A stretch of DNA of 64,000 nucleotides from Rahnella inusitata (GTDB lineage Bacteria; Pseudomonadota; Gammaproteobacteria; Enterobacterales; Enterobacteriaceae), in assembly GCF_003263515.1 (NCBI RefSeq), contig NZ_JYDE01000007.1:151307-215306 (forward strand). The letters run 5' to 3'. The position numbers and the translations under genes are program-made. Below, piece after piece: positions 21,032 through 32,028 of this stretch (positions within the stretch are counted from its first letter, which is position 1; every line of letters begins with the position of its first letter). The notes below the pieces were generated by a model, which saw only the letters and a list, made by a program, of their open reading frames with translations, was not told where the DNA came from and did no database searches.

Positions 21032-21979
21032 TCAGTATTTCACTTCTCCGATCCGTTCAAGCGCATCGACGATCAGATCCCAAAAGCGCTGATGATCGAG
21101 TTTCACTGCGACCTGTGTATGACAGTTCGGCGGCGGCGGGGCGCGGAAATCTGCGACGGTCATGCCCAGCGTCAGCATACCGGTCAGCTCGATATCTATC
21201 GGCACTTTGCGCACCGTCATCACGTTCGGATCAATTACATAAGCCACGGCGCAGGGGTCATGCACAGGCGGGGAATCAAAGCCCTGACGGTCTTTGTAGC
21301 TCAGGCCGAAGAATTCGAGCAGCTCGCCGACGAATTTTGCCGGTTGCGTACCGACGGCGGCGATGCGTGCCGCCACTTCCGGCGTCGCCAGCGCCTGATG
21401 GGTTAAATCCAGCCCGACCATGGTCAGCGGCCATTTTTCGTTGAAGACGATGTGTGCGGCTTCCGGGTCAATTTTGATATTGAACTCCGCCACGGCGCTC
21501 CAGTTACCGACGTGATAACCACCGCCCATCAGCACCACTTCTTTGACGCGTTCTGCAATGCGCGGCTCTTTGCGTACCGCCATAGCAATATTGGTCAAAC
21601 CACCGGTCGGCACCAGCGTGATGGTTTTCGGCGGATGGGACATGATCAAATCAATAATCAGATCGATGGCGTGAACCGGTTCGAGGGTAATGGCGGCTTC
21701 CGGTAAAACCGGACCATCGAGGCCAGAGTCCCCGTGGATTTCATCGGCGATTTCCACCTGACGCACCAGCGGGCGGGTTGCGCCTGCGGCGAAAGGCACA
21801 CCGGTCAGGTTGATGACCCGCGCCACGGCTAAGGCGTTGCGGGTGACTTTTTCCAGCGTCTGATTGCCGACCACCGTGGTGACGGCGAGCAGTTCGATCT
21901 CCGGATTTCCGTGCGCCAGTAACATCGCAATGGCGTCATCGTGTCCCGGATCACAATCGAGGATAATCTTTTTGACCAT
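21032..21979 (-). CDS. Nucleoside hydrolase (ribonucleoside hydrolase, RihA/RihB type)
   Basis: 315 residues; hydrolyses ribonucleosides to base and ribose. IILDCDPGHDDAIAM holds the calcium-binding Asp cluster, IHGDSGLDGP and LVPTGGLTNIA the sugar site, GGGYHVGNWSAVAEFNI more ribose contacts, and VHDPCAVAY the late Asp/His. It is closest in style to the pyrimidine-preferring enzymes, but specificity is not certain, so no symbol is given. It lies 47 bp after yaiI and may be the last gene of an amiA-hemF-yaiI unit. Confidence 0.9.
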   Translation of the reverse strand: MVKKIILDCDPGHDDAIAMLLAHGNPEIELLAVTTVVGNQTLEKVTRNALAVARVINLTGVPFAAGATRPLVRQVEIADEIHGDSGLDGPVLPEAAITLEPVHAIDLIIDLIMSHPPKTITLVPTGGLTNIAMAVRKEPRIAERVKEVVLMGGGYHVGNWSAVAEFNIKIDPEAAHIVFNEKWPLTMVGLDLTHQALATPEVAARIAAVGTQPAKFVGELLEFFGLSYKDRQGFDSPPVHDPCAVAYVIDPNVMTVRKVPIDIELTGMLTLGMTVADFRAPPPPNCHTQVAVKLDHQRFWDLIVDALERIGEVKY

Positions 21980-22026
21980 TTCTTATTCCTTTAATGTGTA
22001 GGGTAAATCGGTTTGCCCGACCGGAT

Positions 22027-22475
22027 TTAGCGTTTGGCCTGTTGCAGCCATTTATCCAGTTCATTGGCGAATTGCTGACGGTCGCGTTGATTGAGTGCAG
22101 GCGGTCCGCCGGTCTGCACGCCGCTGGCGCGCATGGTATCCATGAAATCGCGCATGTTCAGACGCTCTTTAATGGTTTCAGTGGTGTAGCGTTCGCCGCG
22201 CGGATTAAGCGCGACGCCGCCTTTCTCGATCACTTCCGCTGCCAGCGGGATATCGGCGGTGATCACTAAATCGCCCGGCTCAGTGCGCCGGACGATTTCA
22301 TTATCGGCGACGTCAAAACCGGCCTCTACCCGCAGCGTGCGCAGGAATTTGGACGGCGGGGTATGGATGATTTGGTTAGCCACCAGCGTCACCATCATGC
22401 CGGTGCGCTCGGCGGCACGGAACAGAACGTCTTTGATGACGTTCGGACAGGCATCGGCATCGACCCAGATTTGCA

Positions 22476-22476
<1 letters not shown>
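22027..22476 (-). CDS. yaiI: YaiI family protein (UPF0178/DUF188)
   Basis: 149 residues similar to E. coli Yai[23 protein letters not shown] and [11 protein letters not shown] carry the Asp residues of the PIN-like NYN fold; metal-dependent nuclease activity is suspected, not shown. Its ATG overlaps the hemF stop by one base, so it is translationally coupled to hemF. In E. coli yaiI is elsewhere, so this pairing is lineage specific. Confidence 0.88.
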
Positions 22477-23463
<987 letters not shown>

Positions 23464-23513
23464 TCAAAAAAATAGGAGGTCAGTATAACGTGATTTGTGC
23501 TCAGGTTGGCAGA

Positions 23514-24398
23514 TCAGCGGGGTTTGCGTTCGTTGGCATCGAAGTAACTGAAGAAATTGATAATGCCCTGCGAAATCGCCTGCGCTATCTCTTTACGGAA
23601 CGCCGTGGTGCTCAGCAACTGCTCTTCCTGATGGTTTGTGATGAACGAGGTTTCCACCAAAATCGACGGGATCGACGGGGATTTCAGTACCGCGAACGCC
23701 GCCTGTTCGGTCTGCTGACTGTGCAGGTGGTGGATCGGACGGATGCGGTCGAGCACATGGTGGCCGAGCGTCAGGCTGTTTTTAATGGTATCGGTTTGCA
23801 CCAGATCGAATAAAACCTGTTGCAGGTAATTGTTGTCTTCTTTGGCATATTTCGCCCCGGCGACCAGATCGGCATCGTTTTCTTTTTTCGACATATATCG
23901 CGCCATCGCGCTGCTGGCTCCTCGATTGGAGAGGGCGAACACCGAGGCGCCGGAGGCACTCGGGCTGGTGTAGCCATCGGCGTGAATCGATACAAACAGG
24001 TCGGCCTGATGCTGATGAGCCAGCTCGACGCGCTGATACAGCGGAATAAAATGATCGGAATCGCGGGTCAGTTTGACTTCAATATGGCTCTGCTCACCGA
24101 GGATGGCGCGTACATAATTGGCGATTTCCAGCACCACGTGTTTCTCTTCTGAGCCTTCGTGGCCAACGGCACCCGAATCAATCCCGCCGTGGCCCGGATC
24201 AATCATCACCAGCTTTTTAGAGCCGGGCGGCTTGGGTGCCGGAGCTGATTTGGTGATATGTTCCTGCTGCGCGGCGGTGGCGGAGCGGGAACCAAAAGCG
24301 GCAATGGCTAAACCCAGACCGGACAACAAGAGTTGGCGACGTGTGGCGGCAGCAGGCAGAGGCTGGAAATGCAGAAATTTGTTCAGAGGGTTTAACAT
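23514..24398 (-). CDS. amiA: N-acetylmuramoyl-L-alanine amidase AmiA
   Basis: 294 residues. A twin-arginine signal is seen near residue 20 (ATRRQLLLSGLGLAIAAFG), so the protein crosses by Tat. The Amidase_3 zinc domain follows: IDPGHGGIDSGAVG (His), EKHVVLEIA (Glu), SIHADGY (His) and LVETSFITN (catalytic Glu). It cleaves septal peptidoglycan during daughter-cell separation, activated by EnvC in E. coli. The 277-bp gap upstream to ypeA is AT-rich and should hold the divergent promoters; no other gene is seen there. Confidence 0.94.
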   Translation of the reverse strand: MLNPLNKFLHFQPLPAAATRRQLLLSGLGLAIAAFGSRSATAAQQEHITKSAPAPKPPGSKKLVMIDPGHGGIDSGAVGHEGSEEKHVVLEIANYVRAILGEQSHIEVKLTRDSDHFIPLYQRVELAHQHQADLFVSIHADGYTSPSASGASVFALSNRGASSAMARYMSKKENDADLVAGAKYAKEDNNYLQQVLFDLVQTDTIKNSLTLGHHVLDRIRPIHHLHSQQTEQAAFAVLKSPSIPSILVETSFITNHQEEQLLSTTAFRKEIAQAISQGIINFFSYFDANERKPR

Positions 24399-24675
24399 CA
24401 GTCCATTACCGTCAGAATAAGTGCAGAATGCCCTATGTTATAGAGTATCTTTTTTGTAGTTTCGATCTGAGAACTATTACTTTTTATGAATTTTGTGTCG
24501 TGAATGAATATATTGCCGCGCAAATATTTCCCAAAGTAATGATTAATTCTCTGCCGGGCGATGAAAGTGACGGATAAATTGCGGTTATAAAATACACGAT
24601 TTTCGATTTTGATGTTGCGTATCAAGCAGATCACGCGATAATTAGATCATCCCTTTATTACCCGTGGCGACAGTG

Positions 24676-25101
24676 ATGGAAATTCGCGTATACCGTCAAG
24701 AAGATTTCGAAGAAGTACTGACCTTATGGGAGCGCTGCGACCTGCTGCGTCCGTGGAATGATCCTGAACTGGATATTGAGCGCAAAATTAACCACAGCCC
24801 GGAGTTTTTCCTGGTGGCGGAAGTCGGTGGGGAAGTGGTCGGCACGCTGATGGGCGGCTACGACGGTCATCGTGGATCAGCGGGTTATCTCGGTGTTCAT
24901 CCGGATTATCGCGGGCGCGGCATTGCCAATGCGCTGGTGAACCGTCTGGAAAAGAAACTCATCGCGCGCGGCTGTCCGAAAATCAATTTAATGGTGCGCG
25001 CTGAAAACGATGCGGTTGTCAGTATGTACGAAAAGCTCGGCTATGAGATTTCAGACACGTTATTGCTGGGGAAGCGGTTGATCGAAGATCAGGAATATTG
25101 A
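24676..25101 (+). CDS. ypeA: GNAT family acetyltransferase YpeA
   Basis: 141 residues from the ATG at 24676, the same length as E. coli YpeA; GTG and upstream codons would lengthen it without homology. The GNAT acetyl-CoA site is [14 protein letters not shown]. Strong similarity to YpeA includes [15 protein letters not shown] at the N-terminus. The substrate is unknown. It is convergent with the ygiW-like gene. Confidence 0.92.
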   Translation: MEIRVYRQEDFEEVLTLWERCDLLRPWNDPELDIERKINHSPEFFLVAEVGGEVVGTLMGGYDGHRGSAGYLGVHPDYRGRGIANALVNRLEKKLIARGCPKINLMVRAENDAVVSMYEKLGYEISDTLLLGKRLIEDQEY

Positions 25102-25120
25102 TCCCCTCAGGCATTCATTA

Positions 25121-25155
25121 AAAAGCCCCGACAGCTTTCACCGTCGGGGCTTTTT
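25121..25155. terminator. Bidirectional terminator between ypeA and ygiW-like gene
   Basis: AAAAGCCCCGAC (25121-25132) pairs with GTCGGGGCTTTTT (25143-25155), giving U-runs for both convergent genes. Confidence 0.9.
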
Positions 25156-25169
25156 ACGTCAGGGCGTGG

Positions 25170-25571
25170 TTACTTGATGACTTTTACGCTTTTGACGTCC
25201 ACTTCCACAGAGTTCCAGTCTTTATCGACTTTACCTTCGATGCGGATTTTATCTTTTGGCGATACGTTCTGTCCCTGCCAGCGTTTGCCATCAATCTCAA
25301 CATTCAGGGTACCGGTACTGTCGCGGAAAATGTATTTGTCATGGTCGATGCGCTGATCGATAAAACCTTCCAGCATTACCCACTGATCGTCTTTCATGGT
25401 TTGCGCATCTTTCACCGTGCTGAGCGCAGTCGTGCCGGTGAATCCGCCCTGTGGTGCGGCCTGAGTTTGAGCTTCCTGCGCCGAAGGACCATTAAATCCG
25501 CCGGTCTGTTGTGCAAAGGCAGTCGCTGAACATAGTGCGATGAGGGTTGCCAGAGTGATCTTCTTCATCAT
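25170..25571 (-). CDS. Periplasmic OB-fold protein of the YgiW/VisP (BOF) family
   Basis: 133 residues. Signal peptide of about 20 residues ending in ATAFA, a Gln/Gly-rich linker (GGFNGPS, GGFTGTT) and a bacterial OB-fold: WVMLEGFIDQRIDHDKYIFRD, DSTGTLNVEIDGKRW and DKIRIEGKVDKDWN. YgiW/VisP proteins bind envelope ligands such as peptidoglycan in stress. Two ATGs stand in tandem; AGGAAG favours the first. In E. coli ypeA and yfeZ are adjacent, so this gene is an insertion in the conserved order. Confidence 0.85.
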   Translation of the reverse strand: MMKKITLATLIALCSATAFAQQTGGFNGPSAQEAQTQAAPQGGFTGTTALSTVKDAQTMKDDQWVMLEGFIDQRIDHDKYIFRDSTGTLNVEIDGKRWQGQNVSPKDKIRIEGKVDKDWNSVEVDVKSVKVIK

Positions 25572-25727
25572 AATAGGTCTTCCTTAATTAACTGTTTCTG
25601 GTGAGTGTCAGCAACTATGGCATCTTTTCGATGTGTTGCTGCGTTGAGAACCATTAAAACAGAGTCTTCTTAACGGTTTCTTAAGCTGCCCTGATTATTG
25701 TTTAATTTCCCTTAATGTGCAGGAACA

Positions 25728-26183
25728 TTGTCCTCATTTATGAACCCGGATGATTATAACGACCACGGTATGTTGCGATTGCCGCTGTGGTTCTGGACGA
25801 TTTTGATTTTACAGGCGCGAACCTGGTTGCTGTTTGTGATGGCAGGCGCATCGCGTCAGCAGGGCAGTGATTTGCTGGCGCTGTTCTACCCTGATCCCCG
25901 CAGTTTCTGGTCAGGTATTTTGCTCGGCCTGCCGCCCGCGATGATTTTTCTGCTCAGCGGCCGCCGTCATTTGTTTCCGCGTGTCTGGCAGGCCGGTTAC
26001 TGGTTATTGCTGGCGGGCATGTTCGTGACGTTCGCGTTGCAGGCGCTCGGGCTGTGGCAAAGTACTGATATGATTTCGGGTGTCGATATCGTGCTGGCGC
26101 TGCTCGATGCCGCCGCGCTGGCGTACTGGCTGTTGAGCCGCCGTCTGCGCGCCTGTTTTGATGCCGCACGACGTCTGGTATGA
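25728..26183 (+). CDS. yfeZ: YfeZ-like inner membrane protein (DUF2919)
   Basis: Up to 151 residues with about four membrane segments. FVMAGASRQQG, LLALFYPD, FLLSGRR and SRRLRACFDAARR match YfeZ. The start is unresolved: a TTG at 25728 has AGGAA too close, and the first ATG is at 25740. The function is unknown. Its order with yfeY and yfeX is conserved. Confidence 0.8.
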   Translation: MSSFMNPDDYNDHGMLRLPLWFWTILILQARTWLLFVMAGASRQQGSDLLALFYPDPRSFWSGILLGLPPAMIFLLSGRRHLFPRVWQAGYWLLLAGMFVTFALQALGLWQSTDMISGVDIVLALLDAAALAYWLLSRRLRACFDAARRLV

Positions 26184-26189
26184 AGCTTT

Positions 26190-26218
26190 TGAACTTTTAC
26201 ACAAAGAAAGCACTCGAA
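26190..26218 (+). promoter_or_regulatory. Candidate sigma-E promoter upstream of yfeY
   Basis: TGAACTT (26190-26196) and TCGAA (26214-26218), 17 bases apart, resemble the sigma-E elements GGAACTT and TCTAA. E. coli yfeY is a known RpoE-regulated lipoprotein gene, which supports the assignment. Confidence 0.4.
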
Positions 26219-26330
26219 CTGGCGCTGATTTCGAAAAACTGATCTCTGAAAAATATCCCATTTTTATGCTGCCGGTTTATCTGTCAGGCCGTACCGGCCA
26301 ACGGGAACGGGCCGTCAAGGAGTGTACTGA

Positions 26331-26957
26331 ATGACTGTTCGCTTACAGGTTCGCCCGATGTTATTGGCGCTGCCTCTGATCCTCACCGGCTGTTCGTCAA
26401 TGTCACATATGTCGATGCCGAGCGTGTCCTGGTCATCTTTCAATCCGCTTAACTGGTTCGGCAGCAGCCTGACCGTGTCCGACAAAGGCGTCGGCGAGAT
26501 AACCGCCAGCACGCCGCTGACAGAAGAGGCCATCAAGGACGCGCTGGACGGTGATTACACCCTGCGAAGCGGCATGTCGATGAGCAACGGCAAGATGCTG
26601 AGCTTCTATCAGGCGATGAGTGATAAAGAGGTGAAAATGTCCATCAGCGGCGCGCCGAAGGGTTCGGTGGAGCGTGTTGATGTGGTGGATGCTAAAGTCG
26701 AAAGCGAATGGGGCGTGAAAATCGGTACGCCGTTTAGCGATCTCTACACCAAAGCGTTTGATGTGTGCGTGAAAGGCGAGGGCGACGATGCCCAAAACAT
26801 CGAGTGTAAAGCGCCGCAAAGCACGCACGTCAGCTACGTGTTCAGTGGTATCTGGCATGGCCCGGATTCTCTGATGCCTGCAGATGATTCACTCAAAGAC
26901 TGGAAGGTCAGCAAAATTATCTGGCGCGCGGATCCTACGGCGGCAACTGCGCAATAA
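26331..26957 (+). CDS. yfeY: RpoE-regulated lipoprotein YfeY (DUF1131)
   Basis: 208 residues. A signal peptide with lipobox LTGC (Cys at about 21) marks an outer-envelope lipoprotein. The DUF1131 region starts near [16 protein letters not shown] and contains [13 protein letters not shown] and [21 protein letters not shown] precedes the ATG. The function is unknown beyond sigma-E control in E. coli. Confidence 0.88.
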   Translation: MTVRLQVRPMLLALPLILTGCSSMSHMSMPSVSWSSFNPLNWFGSSLTVSDKGVGEITASTPLTEEAIKDALDGDYTLRSGMSMSNGKMLSFYQAMSDKEVKMSISGAPKGSVERVDVVDAKVESEWGVKIGTPFSDLYTKAFDVCVKGEGDDAQNIECKAPQSTHVSYVFSGIWHGPDSLMPADDSLKDWKVSKIIWRADPTAATAQ

Positions 26958-26987
26958 AGCCTGAATTTTTGGCCCCACTAAATCCTC

Positions 26988-27016
26988 AATGCCTTGCCTT
27001 CGCGCAAGGCATTTTT
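26988..27016 (+). terminator. Terminator after yfeY
   Basis: AATGCCTTGC (26988-26997) pairs with GCAAGGCATT (27004-27013), followed by TTTATT on the plus strand. Confidence 0.85.
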
Positions 27017-27064
27017 ATTGACATCCGGTATGATATCGCCGGTCAAATTAACGAGGATGAAAAC

Positions 27065-27964
27065 ATGACTCAGGTTCAGAGCGGCATCTTGCCCGAACAT
27101 TGCCGTTTCGCCATTTACATAGAAGCGAAAGCTCAGGGCGACCTGGATGCGCTCCGGCAGGGCTGCCGGACATTTGTAGCTGCGCTCGAAGAGTTGCAGC
27201 AAAAGTTTCCTGATCAACATCTCGGCGCGGTGGTGGCATTTGGTCACGACGTCTGGCGCGACCTTTCCGGTAATCAGGGCGCGGACGAGCTGAAATCTTT
27301 CGTGCCACTGGGCAAAGGGCTGGCACCGGCCACGCAGCGCGATATGTTGCTGCACATTCAGTCTCTTCGCCATGACGTGAACTTTGCGCTGGCGCAGGCG
27401 GCGCTAAAAGCCTTTGGGACATCCATTGTAGTGGAAGAAGAAACGCACGGTTTTCGCGGAATCGAAGAACGTGATCTCAGTGGTTTTGTCGATGGTACTG
27501 AAAATCCGAAAGCCGAAGCCCGTGCGCAGGTGGCGATCATTCCTGAAGGCAGCGTTGATGCCGGTGGCAGCTACGTGATGGTACAGCGCTGGAAACACAA
27601 TCTTGTGCAGTGGGAGCGCTTCTCCGTGCAACAGCAGGAAGAGGTGATTGGCCGCACCAAGCTGACCGACGAAGAACTGGATTCAGAAACCCGTCCGGAT
27701 ACCTCTCACGTCAGCCGCGTGGATCTGAAAGAAGAAGGCAAAGGCCTGAAGATCCTGCGTCAGAGTCTGCCGTACGGCACCGTCAGCGGCGAGCACGGTT
27801 TGTACTTCATCAGTTATTGCGCGCGTTTGTGGAACATTGAGAAACAACTGCTGAGCATGTTTGGTGACCTGGACGGTAAACGCGACGCCATGTTGCGCTT
27901 CACCCGCCCGGTGACCGGCAGCTATTATTTCGCGCCTTCCCTGACCCGTCTGTTAGCGCTGTAA
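27065..27964 (+). CDS. yfeX: Dye-decolorizing (Dyp) haem peroxidase YfeX
   Basis: 299 residues from the ATG at 27065 with GAGG upstream, the same length as E. coli YfeX; the longer frame runs through the yfeY terminator. GFVDGTENP is the Dyp signature with the catalytic Asp, and [16 protein letters not shown] holds the conserved distal Arg region; the proximal His is in DTSHVSR. It oxidises porphyrinogens and dyes with peroxide; release of iron from haem has also been proposed. Confidence 0.93.
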   Translation: MTQVQSGILPEHCRFAIYIEAKAQGDLDALRQGCRTFVAALEELQQKFPDQHLGAVVAFGHDVWRDLSGNQGADELKSFVPLGKGLAPATQRDMLLHIQSLRHDVNFALAQAALKAFGTSIVVEEETHGFRGIEERDLSGFVDGTENPKAEARAQVAIIPEGSVDAGGSYVMVQRWKHNLVQWERFSVQQQEEVIGRTKLTDEELDSETRPDTSHVSRVDLKEEGKGLKILRQSLPYGTVSGEHGLYFISYCARLWNIEKQLLSMFGDLDGKRDAMLRFTRPVTGSYYFAPSLTRLLAL

Positions 27965-27973
27965 ATTCTCCCT

Positions 27974-28000
27974 GCGCGTCCGTTTCGGGCGCGCTGTTTT
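27974..28000 (+). terminator. Terminator after yfeX
   Basis: GCGCGTCCG and CGGGCGCGC (27974-27994) form a nine-pair stem with one G-U pair and a TTT loop; TGTTTT follows. Confidence 0.75.
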
Positions 28001-28186
28001 CCCATCCTCCTTAACACCCGCCTTGTTTCTCCCCTCGATTGTTAATGCCTTATAGCTTTTCATGCTTGAAAATCACTAAATGGTATATAAAACCGTTACA
28101 GCCTGAACCTCAGTTATAAATACACTGTGTGATATTGAGCGGCATTTATCAGCGTCGCATATCGGTTCACTCACCTAAGGCTAAGC
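28001..28186 (+). promoter_or_regulatory. Leader of the cysPTWA operon, probable CysB control region
   Basis: AT-rich DNA with TATATAAAAC and TTATAAAT blocks between the yfeX terminator and cysP. CysB activates this operon in enteric bacteria and binds loosely conserved AT-rich half sites. No exact site can be fixed by eye. AAGG lies upstream of the cysP ATG. Confidence 0.4.
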
Positions 28187-29239
28187 ATGAAAACTATCGG
28201 GTTTGCAGAAACGGGGTTGGGTAAAGCGTGGTTTACAGGCAACGTGCTGAAAGGTTCCGTGATGGCGATGTTGCTGGCAAGCGGTGCGGCATCCGCCACC
28301 GAATTGCTGAACAGCTCTTATGATGTTTCCCGCGAGCTGTTCGCGGCGCTGAATCCGCCGTTTCAAAAACAGTGGGCTGAGCAAAATAACGGCGACAAAC
28401 TCGAGATCAAACAATCGCACGCCGGTTCGTCAAAACAGGCGCTGGCGATTTTGCAGGGCCTGAAGGCCGACGTGGTCACTTACAATCAGGTGACGGATGT
28501 GCAGATCCTTCACGACCGTGGTGATTTAATCCCCGCCGACTGGCAAAGCCGTCTCCCAAACAACAGCTCGCCGTTCTATTCCACCATGGCGTTCCTGGTG
28601 CGTAAGGACAATCCGAAGAACATTCACAGCTGGGATGATTTAACCCGTGCTGATGTGAAGCTGGTGTTCCCAAATCCAAAAACCTCCGGCAATGGCCGTT
28701 ATACCTATCTGGCCGCCTGGGGCGCTTTCAATCTTGAAGATAAGAAAGATACCGTGAAGACTCGCGCCAAAATGGCGAGCTTCCTGAAAAACGTGCAGGT
28801 TTTTGATACCGGCGGCCGTGGCGCGACCACCACGTTTGTGGAACGCGGTCTGGGCGATGTGTTGATAAGCTTCGAATCCGAAGTGAACAACATTCGCAAA
28901 CAGTACGGCGACGACAAATACGAAGTGATTGTTCCACCTGTGGATATTCTTGCTGAGTTCCCGGTGGCGTGGGTCGATAAAAACGTCGAGAAAAATGGCA
29001 CCGAGAAAGCGGCCAAAGATTATCTGAATTACCTGTGGAGCCCGCAGGCGCAGAAAATTATCACCAGTTTTAACTACCGCGTATATGACAAAACGGCAAT
29101 GGCCGCGGCGAAAGGGCAGTTCCCGGACACCCAACTCTTCAAAGTCGAAGACCAGTTTGGCAGCTGGAAGCAGGTCATGGACACCCATTTTAGTACCGGC
29201 GGTGAGCTGGATAAACTGTTAGAGCAAGGTCACAAGTAA
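28187..29239 (+). CDS. cysP: Thiosulfate-binding periplasmic protein
   Basis: 350 residues, with a signal peptide at about 1-37 ending in [12 protein letters not shown]. It captures thiosulfate or sulfate for the CysTWA importer. [11 protein letters not shown] and [14 protein letters not shown] are ligand-binding segments of the sulfate-binding family. The signal region is longer than in E. coli CysP. The cysT ATG overlaps its stop codon by one base. Confidence 0.95.
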   Translation: MKTIGFAETGLGKAWFTGNVLKGSVMAMLLASGAASATELLNSSYDVSRELFAALNPPFQKQWAEQNNGDKLEIKQSHAGSSKQALAILQGLKADVVTYNQVTDVQILHDRGDLIPADWQSRLPNNSSPFYSTMAFLVRKDNPKNIHSWDDLTRADVKLVFPNPKTSGNGRYTYLAAWGAFNLEDKKDTVKTRAKMASFLKNVQVFDTGGRGATTTFVERGLGDVLISFESEVNNIRKQYGDDKYEVIVPPVDILAEFPVAWVDKNVEKNGTEKAAKDYLNYLWSPQAQKIITSFNYRVYDKTAMAAAKGQFPDTQLFKVEDQFGSWKQVMDTHFSTGGELDKLLEQGHK

Positions 29240-30069
29240 TGTTGTTGTCGAGCAAACGCGTATTACCCGGATTCACCCTGAGCCTCGGCAGCAGCCTGCT
29301 GTTCGTGTGTCTGGTGCTGCTCTTACCGCTGAGTGCACTGGTGATGCAGCTGTCACAAATGACGCTGTCGCAATATTGGGACGTGATAACCAACGGTCAG
29401 GTTGTCGCCGCGTACAAAGTGACGCTTCTGGCGGCGGGCGTGGCCAGCCTTTTCAACTGCGTGTTTGGCATGCTGATGGCGTGGATCCTCACCCGTTATG
29501 AGTTCCCCGGAAAAAGTCTGATCGATGGCCTGATGGATTTGCCGTTTGCGTTACCGACTGCCGTAGCGGGGCTGACGCTGGCGGGACTGTTCTCAACCAC
29601 CGGTTTTTACGGCCAGTGGCTGGCACATTTTGATATCAAAGTCTCTTACACCTGGCTCGGTATCGCGGTGGCAATGGCGTTTACCAGCATCCCGTTTGTG
29701 GTGCGTACTGTTCAGCCGGTGCTGGAAGAGTTAGGCCCTGAATATGAAGAAGCTGCTGAAACGTTAGGGGCATCGCGCTGGCAGAGTTTCCGTCGGGTAG
29801 TGTTGCCGGAAGTGATGCCTTCGCTGATGGCGGGCACGGCGCTGTCGTTTACCCGCAGCCTCGGGGAATTCGGCGCAGTGATTTTCATCGCCGGCAATAT
29901 CGCATGGAAAACTGAAGTAACGTCGCTGATGATTTTCATCCGCCTGCAGGAATTTGATTATCCGGCGGCCAGCGCCATTGCCTCGGTTATTCTGGCGGCG
30001 TCTCTCATCTTACTGTTCGCAATTAATACGTTACAGAGCCGCTATGGCCGTCGTCTGGGAGGCCAATAA
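29239..30069 (+). CDS. cysT: Sulfate/thiosulfate ABC transporter permease CysT (CysU)
   Basis: 276 residues with about six membrane segments. The EAA loop that docks on the ATPase is YEEAAETLGASRWQSFRRVVLPE. It is the first of two permease subunits of the sulfate importer in the inner membrane. Start and stop overlap neighbours cysP and cysW by one base each. Confidence 0.95.
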   Translation: MLLSSKRVLPGFTLSLGSSLLFVCLVLLLPLSALVMQLSQMTLSQYWDVITNGQVVAAYKVTLLAAGVASLFNCVFGMLMAWILTRYEFPGKSLIDGLMDLPFALPTAVAGLTLAGLFSTTGFYGQWLAHFDIKVSYTWLGIAVAMAFTSIPFVVRTVQPVLEELGPEYEEAAETLGASRWQSFRRVVLPEVMPSLMAGTALSFTRSLGEFGAVIFIAGNIAWKTEVTSLMIFIRLQEFDYPAASAIASVILAASLILLFAINTLQSRYGRRLGGQ

Positions 30070-30944
30070 TGTCTGATGTTCCGGCTTTTGCAGGCGCATC
30101 CCGCCAGCGTATTGACTGGGTGAAATGGGCGCTGATCGGCACCGGCGTGCTGATTTGTATTCTGCTGTTGGTGATCCCGATGATCAGCATCTTTGTGCTG
30201 GCGTTTTCTGACGGAATTGCCGCGGTGTGGAAGAACCTGTCGGATTCCGACATGTTGCACTCCATCTGGCTGACCGTGCTGATGGCGCTTATTACCGTGC
30301 CGGTCAATCTGATTTTCGGCACGTTGCTGGCCTGGCTGGTGGCGCGCTTTAACTTCCCTGGCCGCCAGCTGCTGCTGACGCTTATCGACATTCCGTTTGC
30401 CGTGTCGCCTGTGGTTGCCGGTTTACTGTATCTACTGTTCTACGGCACCAACGGGCCGCTGGGCGGCTGGCTGGACGCGCATAATATTCAGTTCATGTTC
30501 GCCTGGCCGGGTATGGTTATGGTGACCGTTTTCGTCACCTGTCCCTTTGTTATCCGTGAGCTGGTGCCGGTGATGTTAAGCCAGGGCAGCCATGAAGATG
30601 AAGCAGCGGTATTACTCGGTGCGTCAGGCTGGCAAATGTTCCGCCGTGTGACATTACCGAATATTCGCTGGGCACTGCTGTACGGCGTGGTGCTGACTAA
30701 CGCCCGCGCTATCGGAGAATTCGGCGCTGTCTCGGTGGTGTCCGGGTCGATTCGCGGCGAAACCTATACGCTGCCATTACAAGTTGAATTACTGCATCAG
30801 GACTACAACACTGCCGGCGCGTTTACTGCCGCCGCGCTGCTAACCCTGATGGCCATCGTCACACTGTTTCTGAAAAGCGGACTGCAATGGCGTCTGAAGC
30901 GCCACAACGACCGTCTTGAGCGGGAGGAAATTCATGAGCATTGA
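30069..30944 (+). CDS. cysW: Sulfate/thiosulfate ABC transporter permease CysW
   Basis: 291 residues, six membrane segments; the EAA loop is [19 protein letters not shown]. It pairs with CysT to form the import channel. Its 3' end overlaps cysA by 11 bp. Confidence 0.95.
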   Translation: MSDVPAFAGASRQRIDWVKWALIGTGVLICILLLVIPMISIFVLAFSDGIAAVWKNLSDSDMLHSIWLTVLMALITVPVNLIFGTLLAWLVARFNFPGRQLLLTLIDIPFAVSPVVAGLLYLLFYGTNGPLGGWLDAHNIQFMFAWPGMVMVTVFVTCPFVIRELVPVMLSQGSHEDEAAVLLGASGWQMFRRVTLPNIRWALLYGVVLTNARAIGEFGAVSVVSGSIRGETYTLPLQVELLHQDYNTAGAFTAAALLTLMAIVTLFLKSGLQWRLKRHNDRLEREEIHEH

Positions 30945-32028
30945 AATTAACGGTATCAACAAATATTTTGGCCGCACGAAAGTGCTTAATGATATCTCGC
31001 TCGATATTGCTTCCGGAGAAATGGTTGCGCTGCTCGGGCCCTCCGGTTCAGGGAAAACCACGCTGCTGCGCATTATCGCCGGGCTGGAAAATCAGAGCGC
31101 CGGGTCCCTGAGCTTCCACGGTAAAGACGTGACACGTCTGCACGCCCGCGACCGTCAGGTCGGTTTTGTGTTTCAGCATTACGCGCTGTTCCGCCACATG
31201 ACGGTATTCGATAATATCGCCTTTGGTCTTACGGTGCTGCCGCGTCGCGAGCGTCCAAACGCCGAGGCTATCAGGCAAAAAGTCACCAAACTGCTGGAGA
31301 TGGTGCAACTGGCGCATCTGGCCAATCGCTATCCTGCCCAGCTTTCCGGTGGCCAGAAACAGCGTGTCGCGCTGGCGCGTGCGCTGGCCGTTGAACCGCA
31401 AATCTTGCTGCTCGATGAACCTTTCGGCGCGCTGGATGCACAGGTACGTAAAGAACTGCGACGCTGGCTGCGTCAACTGCATGAAGAACTGAAATTCACC
31501 AGCGTGTTCGTAACGCACGATCAGGAAGAAGCAATGGAAGTTGCTGACCGCGTGGTGGTGATGAGTCAGGGCAATATCGAACAGGTCGGGGCTCCGGAAG
31601 AAATCTGGCGCGAACCGGCGACCCGTTTTGTACTCGAATTTATGGGCGAAGTGAATAAAATCAGCGGTGACATCCGTGGCTCGCAGCTATACGTAGGCGC
31701 ACATCACTGGCCGCTGGAAAACCCGCCTTTGCATCAGGGGCCGGTCGATCTTTTCCTGCGTCCGTGGGAAATGGAAATCACCCCGCAAAGTAATCCGCGC
31801 TGCCCGCTGCCGGTTAAAGTGCTGGAAGTCAGCCCGCGAGGGCATTTTTGGCAACTAATAGTCCAGGCCGAAGGTTGGCATGACGAACCGCTGGCAGTGG
31901 TGCTTTCACAAACTCACGGTGTCAGCGCGCCACAGCGCGGCGATCGCTTTTATGTCGGCGGTCTTAATGGTCGCCTGTATGCCGGCGATCAACAGCTGCA
32001 ATCCGTTGCATTGGCAAAAAGTGCCTGA
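30934..32028 (+). CDS. cysA: Sulfate/thiosulfate ABC transporter ATPase CysA
   Basis: 364 residues from the ATG at 30934, which sits behind GAGGAAATTC inside the cysW end. Walker [13 protein letters not shown], signature [15 protein letters not shown], Walker [13 protein letters not shown] and switch [12 protein letters not shown] are all intact. The C-terminal TOBE-like domain follows. In E. coli the next gene is cysM; here it is 13 kb further on, behind the pilus island. Confidence 0.95.
   Translation: MSIEINGINKYFGRTKVLNDISLDIASGEMVALLGPSGSGKTTLLRIIAGLENQSAGSLSFHGKDVTRLHARDRQVGFVFQHYALFRHMTVFDNIAFGLTVLPRRERPNAEAIRQKVTKLLEMVQLAHLANRYPAQLSGGQKQRVALARALAVEPQILLLDEPFGALDAQVRKELRRWLRQLHEELKFTSVFVTHDQEEAMEVADRVVVMSQGNIEQVGAPEEIWREPATRFVLEFMGEVNKISGDIRGSQLYVGAHHWPLENPPLHQGPVDLFLRPWEMEITPQSNPRCPLPVKVLEVSPRGHFWQLIVQAEGWHDEPLAVVLSQTHGVSAPQRGDRFYVGGLNGRLYAGDQQLQSVALAKSA

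Noticed and set aside
24398..24634. 78-codon frames on both strands in the amiA-ypeA gap
   Set aside because: AT-rich promoter DNA; no plausible start signals or protein features.
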